This document shows positions 1 through 11,674 of a DNA stretch of 64,000 bases, one piece after another. The position numbers and the translations under genes are program-made. The stretch's first letter is position 1. Each line of letters opens with the position of its first letter. The notes under the pieces were generated by a model. It made no database searches. It saw nothing but the letters and a program-made list of their open reading frames with translations, and was not told the origin of the DNA. The stretch comes from Noviherbaspirillum suwonense (GTDB taxonomy: Bacteria; Pseudomonadota; Gammaproteobacteria; Burkholderiales; Burkholderiaceae_D). Location of the stretch: assembly GCF_900182955.1 (NCBI RefSeq), contig NZ_FXUL01000013.1, positions 62,001 through 126,000 on the forward strand. The letters are read 5' to 3'.

Positions 1-38
1 CGATCACGGGAAAGATTCAAACAGCAGGCATACCGGGC

Positions 39-86
39 GCCTGCCTTTTGCGGCAGGCCAAGGCCGCGGGCCGTTGCAGCCCGCGG
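39..86. terminator. Tandem hairpins downstream of secF
   Basis: Two GC-rich inverted repeats lie just beyond the secF stop codon on its downstream side: GCCTGCC/GGCAGGC at 39-45 and 52-58, and CCGCGGGC/GCCCGCGG at 64-71 and 79-86. Neither is followed by a clear T-run on the minus strand. They could end the queA-tgt-yajC-secDF transcript or stabilise its 3' end. Confidence 0.35.
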
Positions 87-94
87 CAAAAGGA

Positions 95-1039
95 TCAGAC
101 CACCGCGCCGCCGGTAGTGTCTTTTTCCTTGGTCGGCTTCAGCAGGTCCTCGCGCTTGACGCCCAGCCACATGGCGACCGCGGCGGCGACGAATACCGAC
201 GAATAAATGCCGAACAGGATGCCGATGGTCAGCGCCACCGCGAAATAATGCAGCGTCGGGCCGCCGAACAGCAGCATGGACAGCACCATCACCTCGGTCG
301 AGCCGTGGGTGATGACGGTGCGGGAGATCGTGCTGGTAATGGCGTGGTTCATCACGTCGGCAGTGCTCAGCTTGCCGTAGCGGCGGTCGCGGAAGGTCTC
401 GCGCACCCGGTCGAACACCACGACCGACTCGTTGACCGAGTAGCCCAGCACCGCCAGCACCGCCGCCAGCACGGTGAGCGAAAACTCCCACTGGAAGAAG
501 GCGAAGAAGCCCAGGATGATCACGATGTCATGCAAGTTGGCGATGATGGCCGCCACCGCGAACTTCCATTCGAAGCGGAAGGCCAGGTAGATCATGATGC
601 CCAGCACCACCATGCCGAGCGCCATCAGGCCGTCGTGCGTCAGTTCCTCGCCGACCTGCGGGCCGACGAATTCGACCCGGCGCAGTTCCACCGTCGGGTC
701 CTGCGCCTTCAGGCCGCCCAGCACCTTCTCGCTGACCTGCGTCGAGTTCAGGCCCTTCTGCGTCGGCAGGCGGATCAGCACGTCATGCGCGGTGCCGAAG
801 CTCTGCACCTGGCTGTCGGTGAAGCCCATCCCGACCACCGAGGTGCGGATATTCTCGATGTTGGCGGTCTGCGGATAGGCGACCTCCATCACGGTGCCGC
901 CGGTGAATTCGATCGACAGGTGCAATCCCTTGTGAAACAGGAAAAACACCGCGGCCACGAAGGTCAGCGCCGAGATCACGTTGAAGATCAACGCGTGGCG
1001 CATGAACGGTATATCTTTTTTAATGCGGAACAGTTCCAT
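95..1039 (-). CDS. secF: Protein translocase subunit SecF
   Basis: SecF is an inner-membrane partner of SecD and YajC. The complex uses the proton gradient to help SecYEG/SecA move proteins to the periplasm. The 314-aa product has a first membrane segment near residues 16-36, the GGTVMEV-type motif just after it, and the conserved YSVNESVVVFDRVRE segment in the C-terminal membrane domain. The length matches the family (about 310-320 aa). The start is taken at MELFRIKK (1037-1039); the frame stays open upstream into secD but that part has no SecF similarity. It lies 37 bp downstream of secD on the same strand and is the last gene of the queA-tgt-yajC-secD-secF order common in proteobacteria. 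Confidence 0.97.
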   Translation of the reverse strand: MELFRIKKDIPFMRHALIFNVISALTFVAAVFFLFHKGLHLSIEFTGGTVMEVAYPQTANIENIRTSVVGMGFTDSQVQSFGTAHDVLIRLPTQKGLNSTQVSEKVLGGLKAQDPTVELRRVEFVGPQVGEELTHDGLMALGMVVLGIMIYLAFRFEWKFAVAAIIANLHDIVIILGFFAFFQWEFSLTVLAAVLAVLGYSVNESVVVFDRVRETFRDRRYGKLSTADVMNHAITSTISRTVITHGSTEVMVLSMLLFGGPTLHYFAVALTIGILFGIYSSVFVAAAVAMWLGVKREDLLKPTKEKDTTGGAVV

Positions 1040-1076
1040 TGCTATCCTCTGATGTCGATGTGGATGCCAGCCGGGC

Positions 1077-2936
1077 TCAGGTGCCGGGCTTCCAGATCTG
1101 GCCGATCGAAATGCTGGTGAGCTTCTTGCGCCGTCCATACCAGAGGTTGGCAACGCCGCGCGAAATGAACACCGACGAGAAGATCGAGGTCGCGATACCC
1201 AGGCAGTGCACCACCGCGAAGCCGCGGATCGGGCCCGAGCCGAAGATCAGCAGCGCCAGGCCGGCGATCAGCGTGGTGACGTTGGAGTCGAGAATCGTGG
1301 CCCAGGCGCGGTCGAAGCCGGTGGCGATCGCCGCCTGCGGCGAACTGCCGTTGCGCAGCTCCTCGCGGATGCGCTCGTTGATCAGCACGTTGGCGTCGAT
1401 CGCCATGCCCAGCGTGAACGCGATAGCGGCAATGCCGGGCAGCGTCAGCGTGGCCTGCATCAGCGACAGCAGCGAGATCAGCAGCAGCAGGTTGACCGCC
1501 AGCGCAAAGACGCTGAAGAAACCGAACAGCATGTAATAGATCACCATGAAGACGGCGATCGCCGCAAAGCCGTACAGCGTCGAATTGAAACCCTTGGCGA
1601 TGTTTTCAGCGCCGAGCTGCGGGCCGATCGTGCGTTCCTCGATGATTTCCATCGGCGCGGCCAGCGAGCCGGCGCGCAGCAGCAGCGCGAGTTCGGTCGA
1701 TGCTTCGGCCGAGCCCATGCCGGTGATCTGGAAGCGCGCGCCGAGTTCGTCGCGGATCGTGGCGACCGTCAGCACCTCGCCCTTGTTCTTCTCGAACAGC
1801 ACGATGGCCATCAGCTTGCCGATCTTGTTGCGGGTGCCTTCGCGCATCCGGCGCCCGCCGTCGCCGTTCAGGTCGACGCCGACCGCGGCCTGCTGGTTCT
1901 GGTCGAAGCTGGCGGTGGCGTTGGAGATGTAGTCGCCGGTGATGATCGGCTCCTTGTACAGCACCACCGGCGCGCCGCGGCCGACCTTGAACAGTTCCGA
2001 GCCGAACGGGATGGCGGCGGTTTCCTCGGTGCCGCGGCTGACGGACTCGTCGACCAGCCGCACTTCCAGCGTGGCGGTGCGGCCGATGATGTCCTTGGCG
2101 CGGGCCACGTCCTGCACGCCTGGCAGCTGGACCACGATGCGGTCCGCGCCCTGGCGCTGGATCAGCGGCTCGGCCACGCCCAGCTCATTGACCCGCTTGG
2201 ACAGCGTGGTGATGTTCTGCTGGACCGCGTCTTCCACCGTGTTCTTCAGCGCTTCCGGGCGCAGCGTGCCGACCAGCGACAGGTCGGCGCCGCTGCCGGC
2301 GTCGGTCAGCACCAGTTCGGACAGCTGCGAGGCCAGCGCCTCGCGGGCGGTGTTGCGGGTGGCTTCGTCGCGGAAACGCACTTCCACCGCGTCGCCGCGG
2401 CGGTTGATGCCGGCATAGCGCACCTTCTTGTCGACCAGGATGCTGCGCACGCTGGTCTGCAGGCCCTGCAGCCGCTTGTTCATCACGGCCTTGGTGTCGA
2501 CCTGCATCAGGAAGTGGACGCCGCCGCGCAGGTCCAGGCCCAGGTACATCGGGAATGCATGCAGGCTCTGCAGCCAGCGCGGCGTGTTGGGCAGCAGGTT
2601 GAACGCGACCAGGTAGGTCGGGTCGGCCGGGTCGCGGTTGAGTTCCTTCTCCAGCAGGCCCTTGGCCTTGAACTGGGTGTCCGTGTCGGCGAAGCGCACG
2701 CGCACCGAACCGAGGTTGCCTATGGTTTCATAGACGATGCCCTGCGCCGGCACGCCGGCTTTTTTCAGCGCATCCTCCACCAGGCCGGTCACGCTGTTGT
2801 CGACCTTGACGGTGGCCTTGGCGCTGCTGATCTGCAGTGCCGGCGACTCGCCGAAGAAATTGGGGAGGGTGTAGATCACGCCGAACAGCAGCGCAATAAC
2901 GATGACGATGTATTTCCAGACGGGATAGCGGTTCAT
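1077..2936 (-). CDS. secD: Protein translocase subunit SecD
   Basis: SecD is an RND-type inner-membrane protein that works with SecF in late steps of Sec-dependent export. The 619-aa product starts MNRYPVWKYIVIVIALLFGV, with a membrane segment at about residues 8-27. The SecD signature LGLDLRGGVHF is at about residue 133. A large periplasmic P1 region follows, then a C-terminal bundle of five hydrophobic segments that contains AIDANVLINERIREELR. The length equals the usual 615-620 aa. It sits 79 bp downstream of yajC and 37 bp upstream of secF, so co-transcription is likely. Confidence 0.97.
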   Translation of the reverse strand: MNRYPVWKYIVIVIALLFGVIYTLPNFFGESPALQISSAKATVKVDNSVTGLVEDALKKAGVPAQGIVYETIGNLGSVRVRFADTDTQFKAKGLLEKELNRDPADPTYLVAFNLLPNTPRWLQSLHAFPMYLGLDLRGGVHFLMQVDTKAVMNKRLQGLQTSVRSILVDKKVRYAGINRRGDAVEVRFRDEATRNTAREALASQLSELVLTDAGSGADLSLVGTLRPEALKNTVEDAVQQNITTLSKRVNELGVAEPLIQRQGADRIVVQLPGVQDVARAKDIIGRTATLEVRLVDESVSRGTEETAAIPFGSELFKVGRGAPVVLYKEPIITGDYISNATASFDQNQQAAVGVDLNGDGGRRMREGTRNKIGKLMAIVLFEKNKGEVLTVATIRDELGARFQITGMGSAEASTELALLLRAGSLAAPMEIIEERTIGPQLGAENIAKGFNSTLYGFAAIAVFMVIYYMLFGFFSVFALAVNLLLLISLLSLMQATLTLPGIAAIAFTLGMAIDANVLINERIREELRNGSSPQAAIATGFDRAWATILDSNVTTLIAGLALLIFGSGPIRGFAVVHCLGIATSIFSSVFISRGVANLWYGRRKKLTSISIGQIWKPGT

Positions 2937-3015
2937 GGCATGGAGCGTTCAGGTAAGGCTTGCTGCGGTGGGGATGCCGCCGCAGGGCGCCGGCCGCGCC
3001 CCGCTGCGCTGGTTT

Positions 3016-3345
3016 TTACAGCGACTTGATGGTGCCCTTCGGGAGCAGCGTGGCGACGGCCACTTTCTGCACGACGACTTCGGTGCCGTTGGCGATTTCC
3101 AGCGTGACGTAGCCGTCCGCCACCTTGGTGATCCGGCCCAGCATGCCGCCGACGGTGACGACTTCGTCGCCCTTGGCCAGCGCTTCCATCATGGACTTCT
3201 GTTCCTTCTGGCGCCGCATCTGCGGGCGGATCATCAGGAAATACAGCACCACGAACATCAGGATGATGGGGAGGAAGCTGGTCAGGCTGCTTTCGAGCCC
3301 GCCCGCACCGGCCGCCGCCTGGGCGTATGCATTCGATATGAACAT
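3016..3345 (-). CDS. yajC: Preprotein translocase subunit YajC
   Basis: YajC is the small membrane protein associated with SecDF. The 109-aa product starts at MFISNAYAQ (3343-3345). A longer frame reaching 3420 has no support. It has one membrane segment (about residues 22-40, FLPIILMFVVLYFLMIRPQ) ending in the family hallmark MIRPQMRRQKE. The cytoplasmic domain contains GDEVVTVGGMLGRI. It is the first gene of the yajC-secD-secF part of the operon and lies 172 bp downstream of tgt. Confidence 0.96.
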   Translation of the reverse strand: MFISNAYAQAAAGAGGLESSLTSFLPIILMFVVLYFLMIRPQMRRQKEQKSMMEALAKGDEVVTVGGMLGRITKVADGYVTLEIANGTEVVVQKVAVATLLPKGTIKSL

Positions 3346-3517
3346 TTGTACCACTCCACCTTGTAGTTTTAAAAGACCCGGCATTTTAGCACCGCTGGAA
3401 AGGTTTCCCGCGCAGTACAAACCGGCATTGAATTTCGGCTTTTCCTGCGCTCGCCGGGCTGCGGCCCCGGTGAAAGCGGCCTGCGTTACGGCCGCCGCGC
3501 TGCGACAGCCCCGCCGT

Positions 3518-5666
<2,149 letters not shown>

Positions 5667-5789
5667 GCGGTGCGGTGGGTATCGGAGCGGGCCTGGAACT
5701 GCTATGGTTACAGGTTTGCAAAACAGGCGGCAGAGGCGTACGCCAAAGCGAAAACCCGCTATTTTACGCTGTGTCGCGCTTTCTCCCCA

Positions 5790-7886
5790 ATGCCAGCCAC
5801 CAAGCAAGTCCCAGCCAAGTCCAGCAAGCCGGCCAAGCCGGCCAAAGCCGCCAGCCGGCTCGAGGACAGGCTCGCCCGCCTGGGCCTGAAGTCCGACATG
5901 GACCTGGTGCTGCACCTGCCCATGCGCTACGAGGACGAGACCGAAGTCGTCGAAATCCGCCAGGCCGGCTTCATGAGCGGCAGCCCGGCGCAGGTCGAGG
6001 GCGTCGTCACCGCGTGCGACGTGCAGTACCGGCCGCGCCGGCAGCTCGTCGTGACGATGGAAGACGCGTCCGGCCCGCTGATGATGCGTTTCCTGAATTT
6101 CTACGGCAGCCAGACCAAGCAGTTTACCGTCGGCAACCGGATACGCGCGCGCGGCGAAGTGCGGCACGGCTTCTTCGGCCCCGAGATGGTCCATCCGAAC
6201 TACAAGGTCGTGACCGAGGGCGCGCCGCTGCCGGACGTGCTGACGCCGGTCTACCCGGCCGGCGAGGGCGTGTCGCAGACGTCATTGCGGCGCGCGATCG
6301 CCGAGGCGATGGCGCGGCTGGACTGGCAGGACACGCTGCCGCCGGCCATGCTGGAATCGCTGCAGCTGATGCCGTTCGAGCAGGCGGTGCGCCTGCTGCA
6401 CAATCCGCCGCCCGACATCGACGAAAGCGCGCTGGAAGACCGTTCGCACCCGGCCTGGCTGAGGATGAAATTCGACGAGCTGCTGGCGCAGCAGCTGTCG
6501 CTGAAGCGGGCGCAGGATGCGCGCCGGGCCAAGGGCGCGGTGCCGCTGACCGTGATGGGCAGGCTGTCGGACGCCTTCCTCGCCGGCCTGCCGTTCAAGC
6601 TGACCGGCGCGCAGCAGCGGGTGCTGGACGAGATCCGCGCCGACCTGCGCGCGTCCTACCCGATGCAGCGGCTGCTGCAGGGCGATGTCGGCAGCGGCAA
6701 GACCGTGGTCGCCGCGCTGGCGGCAACGCAGGCGATGGACAGCGGCTACCAGGCCGCGCTGATGGCGCCGACCGAGATCCTGGCCGAGCAGCATTTCCGC
6801 AAGATCGCCGCCTGGATGGAGCCGCTGGGCGTGAAGGTCGCATGGCTGACCGGCAGCCTGAAGAAAAAGGAAAAGCAGGAAGCGCAGGCGCTGATCGAGT
6901 CCGGGGAAGCCCAGCTCGTCATCGGCACCCATGCGCTGATCCAGGACGCGGTGCAGTTCTCGCGGCTGGGGCTGGTGATCGTCGACGAGCAGCACCGTTT
7001 CGGCGTCGGCCAGCGCCTGGCGCTGCGCAACAAGGGCAAGGACGGCAGCGTCGACGACGCCACCGTGCCGCACCAGCTGATGATGTCGGCCACGCCGATT
7101 CCGCGCACGCTGGCGATGACCTACTACGCCGACCTCGAAGTGTCGGTCATCGACGAGCTGCCGCCGGGCCGCACGCCCATCGTCACCCGCGTGATCGACC
7201 AGAACCGGCGCGACGAGGTGATTGCGCGGGTCCATGCGGCGGCGCTCGAAGGCCGGCAGGTCTACTGGGTGTGCCCGCTGATCGAGGAATCGGAGGCGCT
7301 GCAGCTGCAGACCGCGACCGACACCCATGCGACGCTGACCGAGGCCCTGCCCGACCTGAACGTCGGCCTGGTCCACGGCCGCATGAAGCCGGCGGAAAAG
7401 CAGGCGGTGATGGAGTCCTTCATCCGCGCCGACACGCAGGTTCTGGTGGCCACCACGGTGATCGAGGTCGGCGTCGACGTGCCCAATGCGTCGCTGATGG
7501 TGATCGAGCATGCCGAGCGTTTCGGCCTGTCGCAGCTGCACCAGCTGCGCGGGCGGGTCGGCCGCGGCTCGGCCGCCAGCGTCTGCGTGCTGCTGTACCA
7601 GAGCCCGCTGGGCCAGGTGGCGCGGCAGCGGCTGGGCACGATGCGCGAGACCACCGACGGCTTCGAGATCGCGCGGCGCGACCTCGAGATCCGCGGTCCC
7701 GGCGAATTCCTCGGCGCCCGCCAGTCCGGCCAGGCGCTGCTGCGCTTCGCCGACCTGGAAACCGACCAGTGGCTGGTGGAGGAAGCCCGCAACCAGGCCC
7801 AGCGCCTGCTGCGCGAAGACCTGGCGACGGTCGCCGCGCACCTGGCGCGCTGGCTGGGGTCCAAGGAAGATTACTTGCGGGTTTGA
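5790..7886 (+). CDS. recG: ATP-dependent DNA helicase RecG
   Basis: RecG is a monomeric helicase that reverses stalled forks and processes Holliday junctions. The 698-aa product has the N-terminal wedge domain and then the helicase core: Walker [30 protein letters not shown], the RecG-specific DEQH box in [36 protein letters not shown], and QLRGRVGRG. The length fits E. coli RecG (693 aa). The start at MPATKQVP gives an ordinary N-terminus, preceded by a Lys/Pro/Ala-rich stretch. The frame extends upstream to 5670 but would overlap the queA promoter. It ends 48 bp before oxyR on the same strand. Confidence 0.97.
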   Translation: MPATKQVPAKSSKPAKPAKAASRLEDRLARLGLKSDMDLVLHLPMRYEDETEVVEIRQAGFMSGSPAQVEGVVTACDVQYRPRRQLVVTMEDASGPLMMRFLNFYGSQTKQFTVGNRIRARGEVRHGFFGPEMVHPNYKVVTEGAPLPDVLTPVYPAGEGVSQTSLRRAIAEAMARLDWQDTLPPAMLESLQLMPFEQAVRLLHNPPPDIDESALEDRSHPAWLRMKFDELLAQQLSLKRAQDARRAKGAVPLTVMGRLSDAFLAGLPFKLTGAQQRVLDEIRADLRASYPMQRLLQGDVGSGKTVVAALAATQAMDSGYQAALMAPTEILAEQHFRKIAAWMEPLGVKVAWLTGSLKKKEKQEAQALIESGEAQLVIGTHALIQDAVQFSRLGLVIVDEQHRFGVGQRLALRNKGKDGSVDDATVPHQLMMSATPIPRTLAMTYYADLEVSVIDELPPGRTPIVTRVIDQNRRDEVIARVHAAALEGRQVYWVCPLIEESEALQLQTATDTHATLTEALPDLNVGLVHGRMKPAEKQAVMESFIRADTQVLVATTVIEVGVDVPNASLMVIEHAERFGLSQLHQLRGRVGRGSAASVCVLLYQSPLGQVARQRLGTMRETTDGFEIARRDLEIRGPGEFLGARQSGQALLRFADLETDQWLVEEARNQAQRLLREDLATVAAHLARWLGSKEDYLRV

Positions 7887-7934
7887 CGGCAACCAGGCTG
7901 CAGACTGACAGCTACCTATGCGAATATTGTCCCC

Positions 7935-8882
7935 ATGACACTTACTGAACTCAAATATATCGTTGCCGTCGCCCGTGAAAAACATTTCGGCCATGCCGCC
8001 GAAGCCTGTTTTGTCGCGCAGCCTACCCTGTCGGTCGCAATCAAGAAGCTCGAGGACGAGCTGGGCGTCACCATCTTCGAGCGCGGCGGTTCCGAGATCT
8101 CGATGACGCCGCTGGGCGTGCAGATCGTGGCGCAGGCCGAGCGGGTGCTGGAGCAGACCGCGGCGATCCGCGAGATCGCCAAGCAGAACAAGGACCCGCT
8201 GACCGGCCAGCTGCGCCTGGGCGTGATCTACACGGTCGCGCCCTACCTGCTGCCGCAGCTGGTGCGCAGCATGATCGAGCGCGTGCCGCAGATGCCGCTG
8301 GTGCTGCAGGAAAATTTCACCGCCAAGCTGGTGGAGATGCTGCGCCAGGGCGAACTCGACGCCGCCATCATGGCGCAGCCGTTCCCGCAGCAGGGCCTCC
8401 TGGTGCAGCCGCTTTACGACGAACCCTTCGTGGTGGCGATGCCCGCCAGCCACCCGTGGTCGGACCGCAAGCGCATCAATGCGGCCGACCTGAAGAACCA
8501 GACCATGCTGCTGCTGGGGAATGGCCACTGCTTCCGCGACCAGGTGCTGGAAGTGTGCCCGGAGATGGCGCGCTTCTCGACTACCGGCGACGGCATTGCC
8601 CGCACCTTCGAAGGCTCGTCGCTGGAAACCATACGGCACATGGTGGCGTCGGGGATCGGCATCACCGTGCTGCCCAAGGCGTCGGTGCCGGACATGCAGG
8701 CGCACGACGGCCTGCTGCGTTACGTGCCGTTCGAAGAGCCGGTGCCGACCCGCCGGGTCGTGATCGCCTGGCGCAAGAGCTTTACCCGCCGTGCGGCGAT
8801 CGAGGCGGTTCGGGAGGCGATGATGTCATGCGACCTGCATGGGGTGACGCTGCTGAACGACGCGCCGGTGGAAGAAGGCTGA
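7935..8882 (+). CDS. oxyR: Hydrogen peroxide-responsive LysR regulator OxyR
   Basis: This LysR-type regulator has an N-terminal winged-helix domain (LTELKYIVAVAREKHFGHAA) and a substrate-like C-terminal domain. The 315-aa product carries GHCFRDQVLEVC, which puts cysteines at residues 199 and 208. These positions are the same as the peroxide-sensing pair of E. coli OxyR, so I call OxyR rather than a generic LysR protein. It follows recG by 48 bp. In the family it activates catalase/peroxidase genes; its targets here cannot be read from the sequence. Confidence 0.95.
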   Translation: MTLTELKYIVAVAREKHFGHAAEACFVAQPTLSVAIKKLEDELGVTIFERGGSEISMTPLGVQIVAQAERVLEQTAAIREIAKQNKDPLTGQLRLGVIYTVAPYLLPQLVRSMIERVPQMPLVLQENFTAKLVEMLRQGELDAAIMAQPFPQQGLLVQPLYDEPFVVAMPASHPWSDRKRINAADLKNQTMLLLGNGHCFRDQVLEVCPEMARFSTTGDGIARTFEGSSLETIRHMVASGIGITVLPKASVPDMQAHDGLLRYVPFEEPVPTRRVVIAWRKSFTRRAAIEAVREAMMSCDLHGVTLLNDAPVEEG

Positions 8883-8954
8883 GAGGGGGAAAAGCGCCGG
8901 TTCGCAGGCGGCTGCCGAAGGCGTATCGCGCCTTCCCGCGCTGCGAATCCGGAT

Positions 8955-8982
8955 GCAGGGCCGGCCAGGCGGCCGTCCCTGC
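8955..8982. terminator. Hairpin between convergent oxyR and ugpB
   Basis: A nested inverted repeat, GCAGGG-CC-GGCC-loop-GGCC-GT-CCCTGC, lies 8 bp before the ugpB stop and 72 bp after oxyR. A second smaller one (GAAGGCG/CGCCTTC, 8917-8935) precedes it. There is no T-run on either side, so this may be a weak bidirectional terminator or a 3'-end stabiliser. Confidence 0.4.
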
Positions 8983-8990
8983 GCTGAAGC

Positions 8991-10310
8991 TTACTGGTTG
9001 CCCTTGTTGGCGCGCTCGAAGCGCACCAGCAATTCGTCGCCGCGCTTGACTGCCGCGTCCAGCGCTTCCTGCGGCGTCTTCTTGCCGGCCCAGACGTTTT
9101 CCAGTTCCTCGTCGACCACGGTGCGGATCTGCACGAAATTGCCGAGGCGGATGCCGCGCGACTTTTCGGTGGTCTTGACGATCATCTGCTTGACCGCGAC
9201 GTCGGTGCCCGGGTTCTTTTCATAGAAACCGGACTGGCGGGTCAGGTCGTAGGCTGCCTTGGTGATCGGCAGGTAGCCGGTTTCCTGGTGCCACTTGGCC
9301 TGGATTTCCGGCTGCGACAGGAACTTGAAGAACTTGGCTGCGGCCTTGTACTCATCCGGCTTCTTGCCGCCCATCGCCCACAGCGAAGCGCCGCCGATCA
9401 CGGTATTCTGCGGCGCGCCGGCCACGTCGTTGTAGTAAGGCAGGGGCGCCACGCCGTACTTGAACTTGGCGTTCTTGGAGATGTTCGCATAGGCGCCGCT
9501 GGACGAGGTCACCATCGCGCAGTCGCCGGAATAGAACGAGGCTTCCGGCTCGTTCTTGCGGCCGTTGTAGACGAAATAGCCCTGCTTGGCCCAGTTCGAC
9601 AGGTTGGTGATGTGCTTGACGTGCAGCGGGCTGTTGAACTTCAGGCGCGTATCCAGGCCGCCGAAGCCGTTGCCCTTGCTGGCGAACTCGACGTTATGCC
9701 AGGCCGAGAAGCTTTCCAGCTGCACCCACGACTGCCAGCCGGTGGTGTACGGGCATTTCTCGCCGCTGGCCTTGAGCTTGGCGGCCGCCGACACGACTTC
9801 CTGCCAGGTCACCGGCGCCTTCTCCGGGTCCAGGCCGGCTTTCGCGAACTTGTCCTTGTTGTAGTAGAAGACCGTGGTCGAGCTGTTGAACGGGAAGGAC
9901 AGCATGTCGCCGTTCGGCGCGGTGTAGTAGCCGGCGACTGCGGGCACGTAGACCGACGGGTCGAACTTCTCGCCGGCTTCCTTCATCACCTGGCTGATCG
10001 GCATGATCGCGCCCTTCGAGTACATCATGGTCGCGGTGCCGACTTCGAACACCTGCAGGATGTTCGGCGCATTGCCGGCGCGGTAGGCCGCGATCGCTGC
10101 CGACATCGATTCGTCATACGCGCCCTTGTAGACCGCGTTGACCTTGTAGTCGGACTGGCTCTTGTTGAACTGGTCGGCCAGCGCGGCGACGCGCTCGCCG
10201 AGTGCGCCGGTCATCGAATGCCACCAGGTGATCTCGGTGGCTGCCTGGGCGGAAGCGCCTGCGCACAGCAGGACGGTGGCGACGGTAATGGCGCGGATGC
10301 GGTGTTGCAT
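8991..10310 (-). CDS. ugpB: sn-Glycerol-3-phosphate ABC transporter substrate-binding protein UgpB
   Basis: UgpB is the periplasmic binding protein for glycerol-3-phosphate and glycerophosphodiesters. The 439-aa product starts at [10 protein letters not shown] (10308-10310), behind AGGAGACC. It has a Sec signal peptide ending near SAQA (residue ~21). Typical UgpB segments are [34 protein letters not shown] and [16 protein letters not shown]. The gene stands alone: no ugpA, ugpE, ugpC or ugpQ is nearby, and its neighbours oxyR (convergent) and ubiA (divergent) are unrelated. The permease must be encoded elsewhere if this protein is functional. Confidence 0.93.
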   Translation of the reverse strand: MQHRIRAITVATVLLCAGASAQAATEITWWHSMTGALGERVAALADQFNKSQSDYKVNAVYKGAYDESMSAAIAAYRAGNAPNILQVFEVGTATMMYSKGAIMPISQVMKEAGEKFDPSVYVPAVAGYYTAPNGDMLSFPFNSSTTVFYYNKDKFAKAGLDPEKAPVTWQEVVSAAAKLKASGEKCPYTTGWQSWVQLESFSAWHNVEFASKGNGFGGLDTRLKFNSPLHVKHITNLSNWAKQGYFVYNGRKNEPEASFYSGDCAMVTSSSGAYANISKNAKFKYGVAPLPYYNDVAGAPQNTVIGGASLWAMGGKKPDEYKAAAKFFKFLSQPEIQAKWHQETGYLPITKAAYDLTRQSGFYEKNPGTDVAVKQMIVKTTEKSRGIRLGNFVQIRTVVDEELENVWAGKKTPQEALDAAVKRGDELLVRFERANKGNQ

Positions 10311-10452
10311 GTAGGGGTCTCCTGAAATTGCCGAATGGTAGCTGCCTTGCATGACAGGACTGTTACCGGCTTGCGGTTCCGGTCCTGACAACGGCAGCGA
10401 TTATAATTTGCCTTTTGTACAACCTGGGCGAATGCCGGCTTATTTTAAAGCA

Positions 10453-11307
10453 ATGTCGCGATTTCAACTCTATATTCGCCTTGTTCGCCTCGACAAGCCC
10501 ATAGGCATCCTGCTGCTGCTGTGGCCGACGCTCTCCGCGCTCTGGCTGGCGTCCGCCGGACATCCGCCGTTTCATGTGGTCGCGATCTTCACGCTGGGCA
10601 CGGTGCTGATGCGTTCGGCGGGCTGCGCCATCAACGATTACGCGGACCGGGACATCGACCGCCACGTCAAGCGCACCGCGGAACGGCCGCTGACCTCGGG
10701 CCGCATCGCCGCCTGGGAAGCGGTGCTGGTGGCGGCGCTGCTGGCGGTCGTCGCCTTCGTGCTGATCATGCCGCTCAACACCCTGACCAAGCTGCTGTCG
10801 GTGGCCGCCGTGGCGATTGCCGCCAGCTACCCGTATTTCAAGCGTTTTTTCGCGCTGCCGCAGGCCTATCTCGGCATCGCCTTCGGTTTCGGCATCCCGA
10901 TGGCCTATGCGGCGGTGCTCGGCACGGTTCCCGCGCAGGCCTGGCTGCTGCTGCTGGCGAATATCTTCTGGGCGCTGGCCTACGACACCGAGTACGCAAT
11001 GGTCGACCGCGACGACGACCTGAAAATAGGCATACGCACCAGCGCGATCACGTTCGGCCGCCATGACGTTCTGGCGGTCATGCTGTGCTACGCGGTCAGC
11101 CTCGGCATGGTCACCGCGGTCGGCCTCGACGCCGGCCTGGGCGCCTGGTTCGTCGCCGGCATGCTGGTCGCCGCCGGCATGGCCGCCTATCATTACACGC
11201 TGATCCGCCACCGCGAACGCATGCCGTGCTTCGCCGCCTTCAGGCATAACAACTGGCTGGGCGCGGCGGTCTTTGCCGGCATCGCACTGGATTACGCGAT
11301 GCGCTAG
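10453..11307 (+). CDS. ubiA: 4-hydroxybenzoate octaprenyltransferase
   Basis: UbiA is the inner-membrane prenyltransferase that attaches the polyprenyl tail to 4-hydroxybenzoate in ubiquinone synthesis. The 284-aa product contains both Asp-rich Mg/prenyl-diphosphate motifs: [15 protein letters not shown] and [12 protein letters not shown]. It has about eight hydrophobic segments, starting at [20 protein letters not shown]. The start at [10 protein letters not shown] is chosen by similarity to the family N-terminus. An ATG at 10432 and one at 10351 are in frame, so the start is uncertain by a few residues. Confidence 0.95.
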   Translation: MSRFQLYIRLVRLDKPIGILLLLWPTLSALWLASAGHPPFHVVAIFTLGTVLMRSAGCAINDYADRDIDRHVKRTAERPLTSGRIAAWEAVLVAALLAVVAFVLIMPLNTLTKLLSVAAVAIAASYPYFKRFFALPQAYLGIAFGFGIPMAYAAVLGTVPAQAWLLLLANIFWALAYDTEYAMVDRDDDLKIGIRTSAITFGRHDVLAVMLCYAVSLGMVTAVGLDAGLGAWFVAGMLVAAGMAAYHYTLIRHRERMPCFAAFRHNNWLGAAVFAGIALDYAMR

Positions 11308-11330
11308 AGCATTTTCATGCTGGCTTGAAC

Positions 11331-11347
11331 CAGAAGCGCCGCTTCTG
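11331..11347. terminator. Short hairpin 3' of ubiA
   Basis: CAGAAGC-GCC-GCTTCTG begins 23 bp after the ubiA stop and directly before the hexamer array. The stem is seven bases with no T-run. Confidence 0.3.
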
Positions 11348-11379
11348 CGCAGCGACAGTTGCGGTTGACGTTCCGCGCA

Positions 11380-11547
11380 GTTGCAGTTGCAGTTGCAGTT
11401 GCAGTTGCAGTTGCAGTTGCAGTTGCAGTTGCAGTTGCAGTTGCAGTTGCAGTTGCAGTTGCGGTTGCGGTTGCGGTTGCGGTTGCGGTTGCGGTTGCGG
11501 TTGCGGTTGCGGTTGCGGTTGCGGTTGTGGTTGTGGTTGTGGTTGTG
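11380..11547. repeat. Segmented hexanucleotide array: GTTGCA, then GTTGCG, then GTTGTG
   Basis: Read directly, the array is 13 perfect units of GTTGCA (11380-11457), then 11 perfect units of GTTGCG (11458-11523), then four units of GTTGTG (11524-11547). The three pure blocks are in one phase, as expected if successive point variants were each amplified by replication slippage. Six is a multiple of three, so all frames stay open and code for Val-Ala, Cys-Ser or Gln-Leu dipeptides. There is no start, domain or family support for a protein. The array lies at the left edge of palindromic element copy A. Confidence 0.95.
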
Positions 11548-11655
11548 GTTGTTTTTGCAGTTGCCCGCGCAGCGACGGTTGTCGTTGCAGTTGCGGTTGT
11601 GGTTGTTTTTGCAGTTGCCCGCGCAGCGACGGTTGTCGTTGCAGTTGCAGTTGCT
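11548..11655. repeat. 54-bp tandem duplication next to the hexamer array
   Basis: A segment beginning GTTGTTTTTGCAGTTGCCCG at 11548 recurs beginning at 11602, a period of 54 bp (nine hexamers). Each copy holds the motif GCGCAGCGACGGTTG. That motif also recurs in the flanks of copy B, in the form GCGCAGCGAC followed by GTTGC-like hexamers. Confidence 0.85.
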
Positions 11656-11674
11656 TGTGAAGTGGCCGTTGCCG

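Noticed and set aside
6282-8705. 807-codon open frame antisense to recG and oxyR
   Set aside because: It spans two well-identified genes and the gap between them; composition is typical of antisense shadows.
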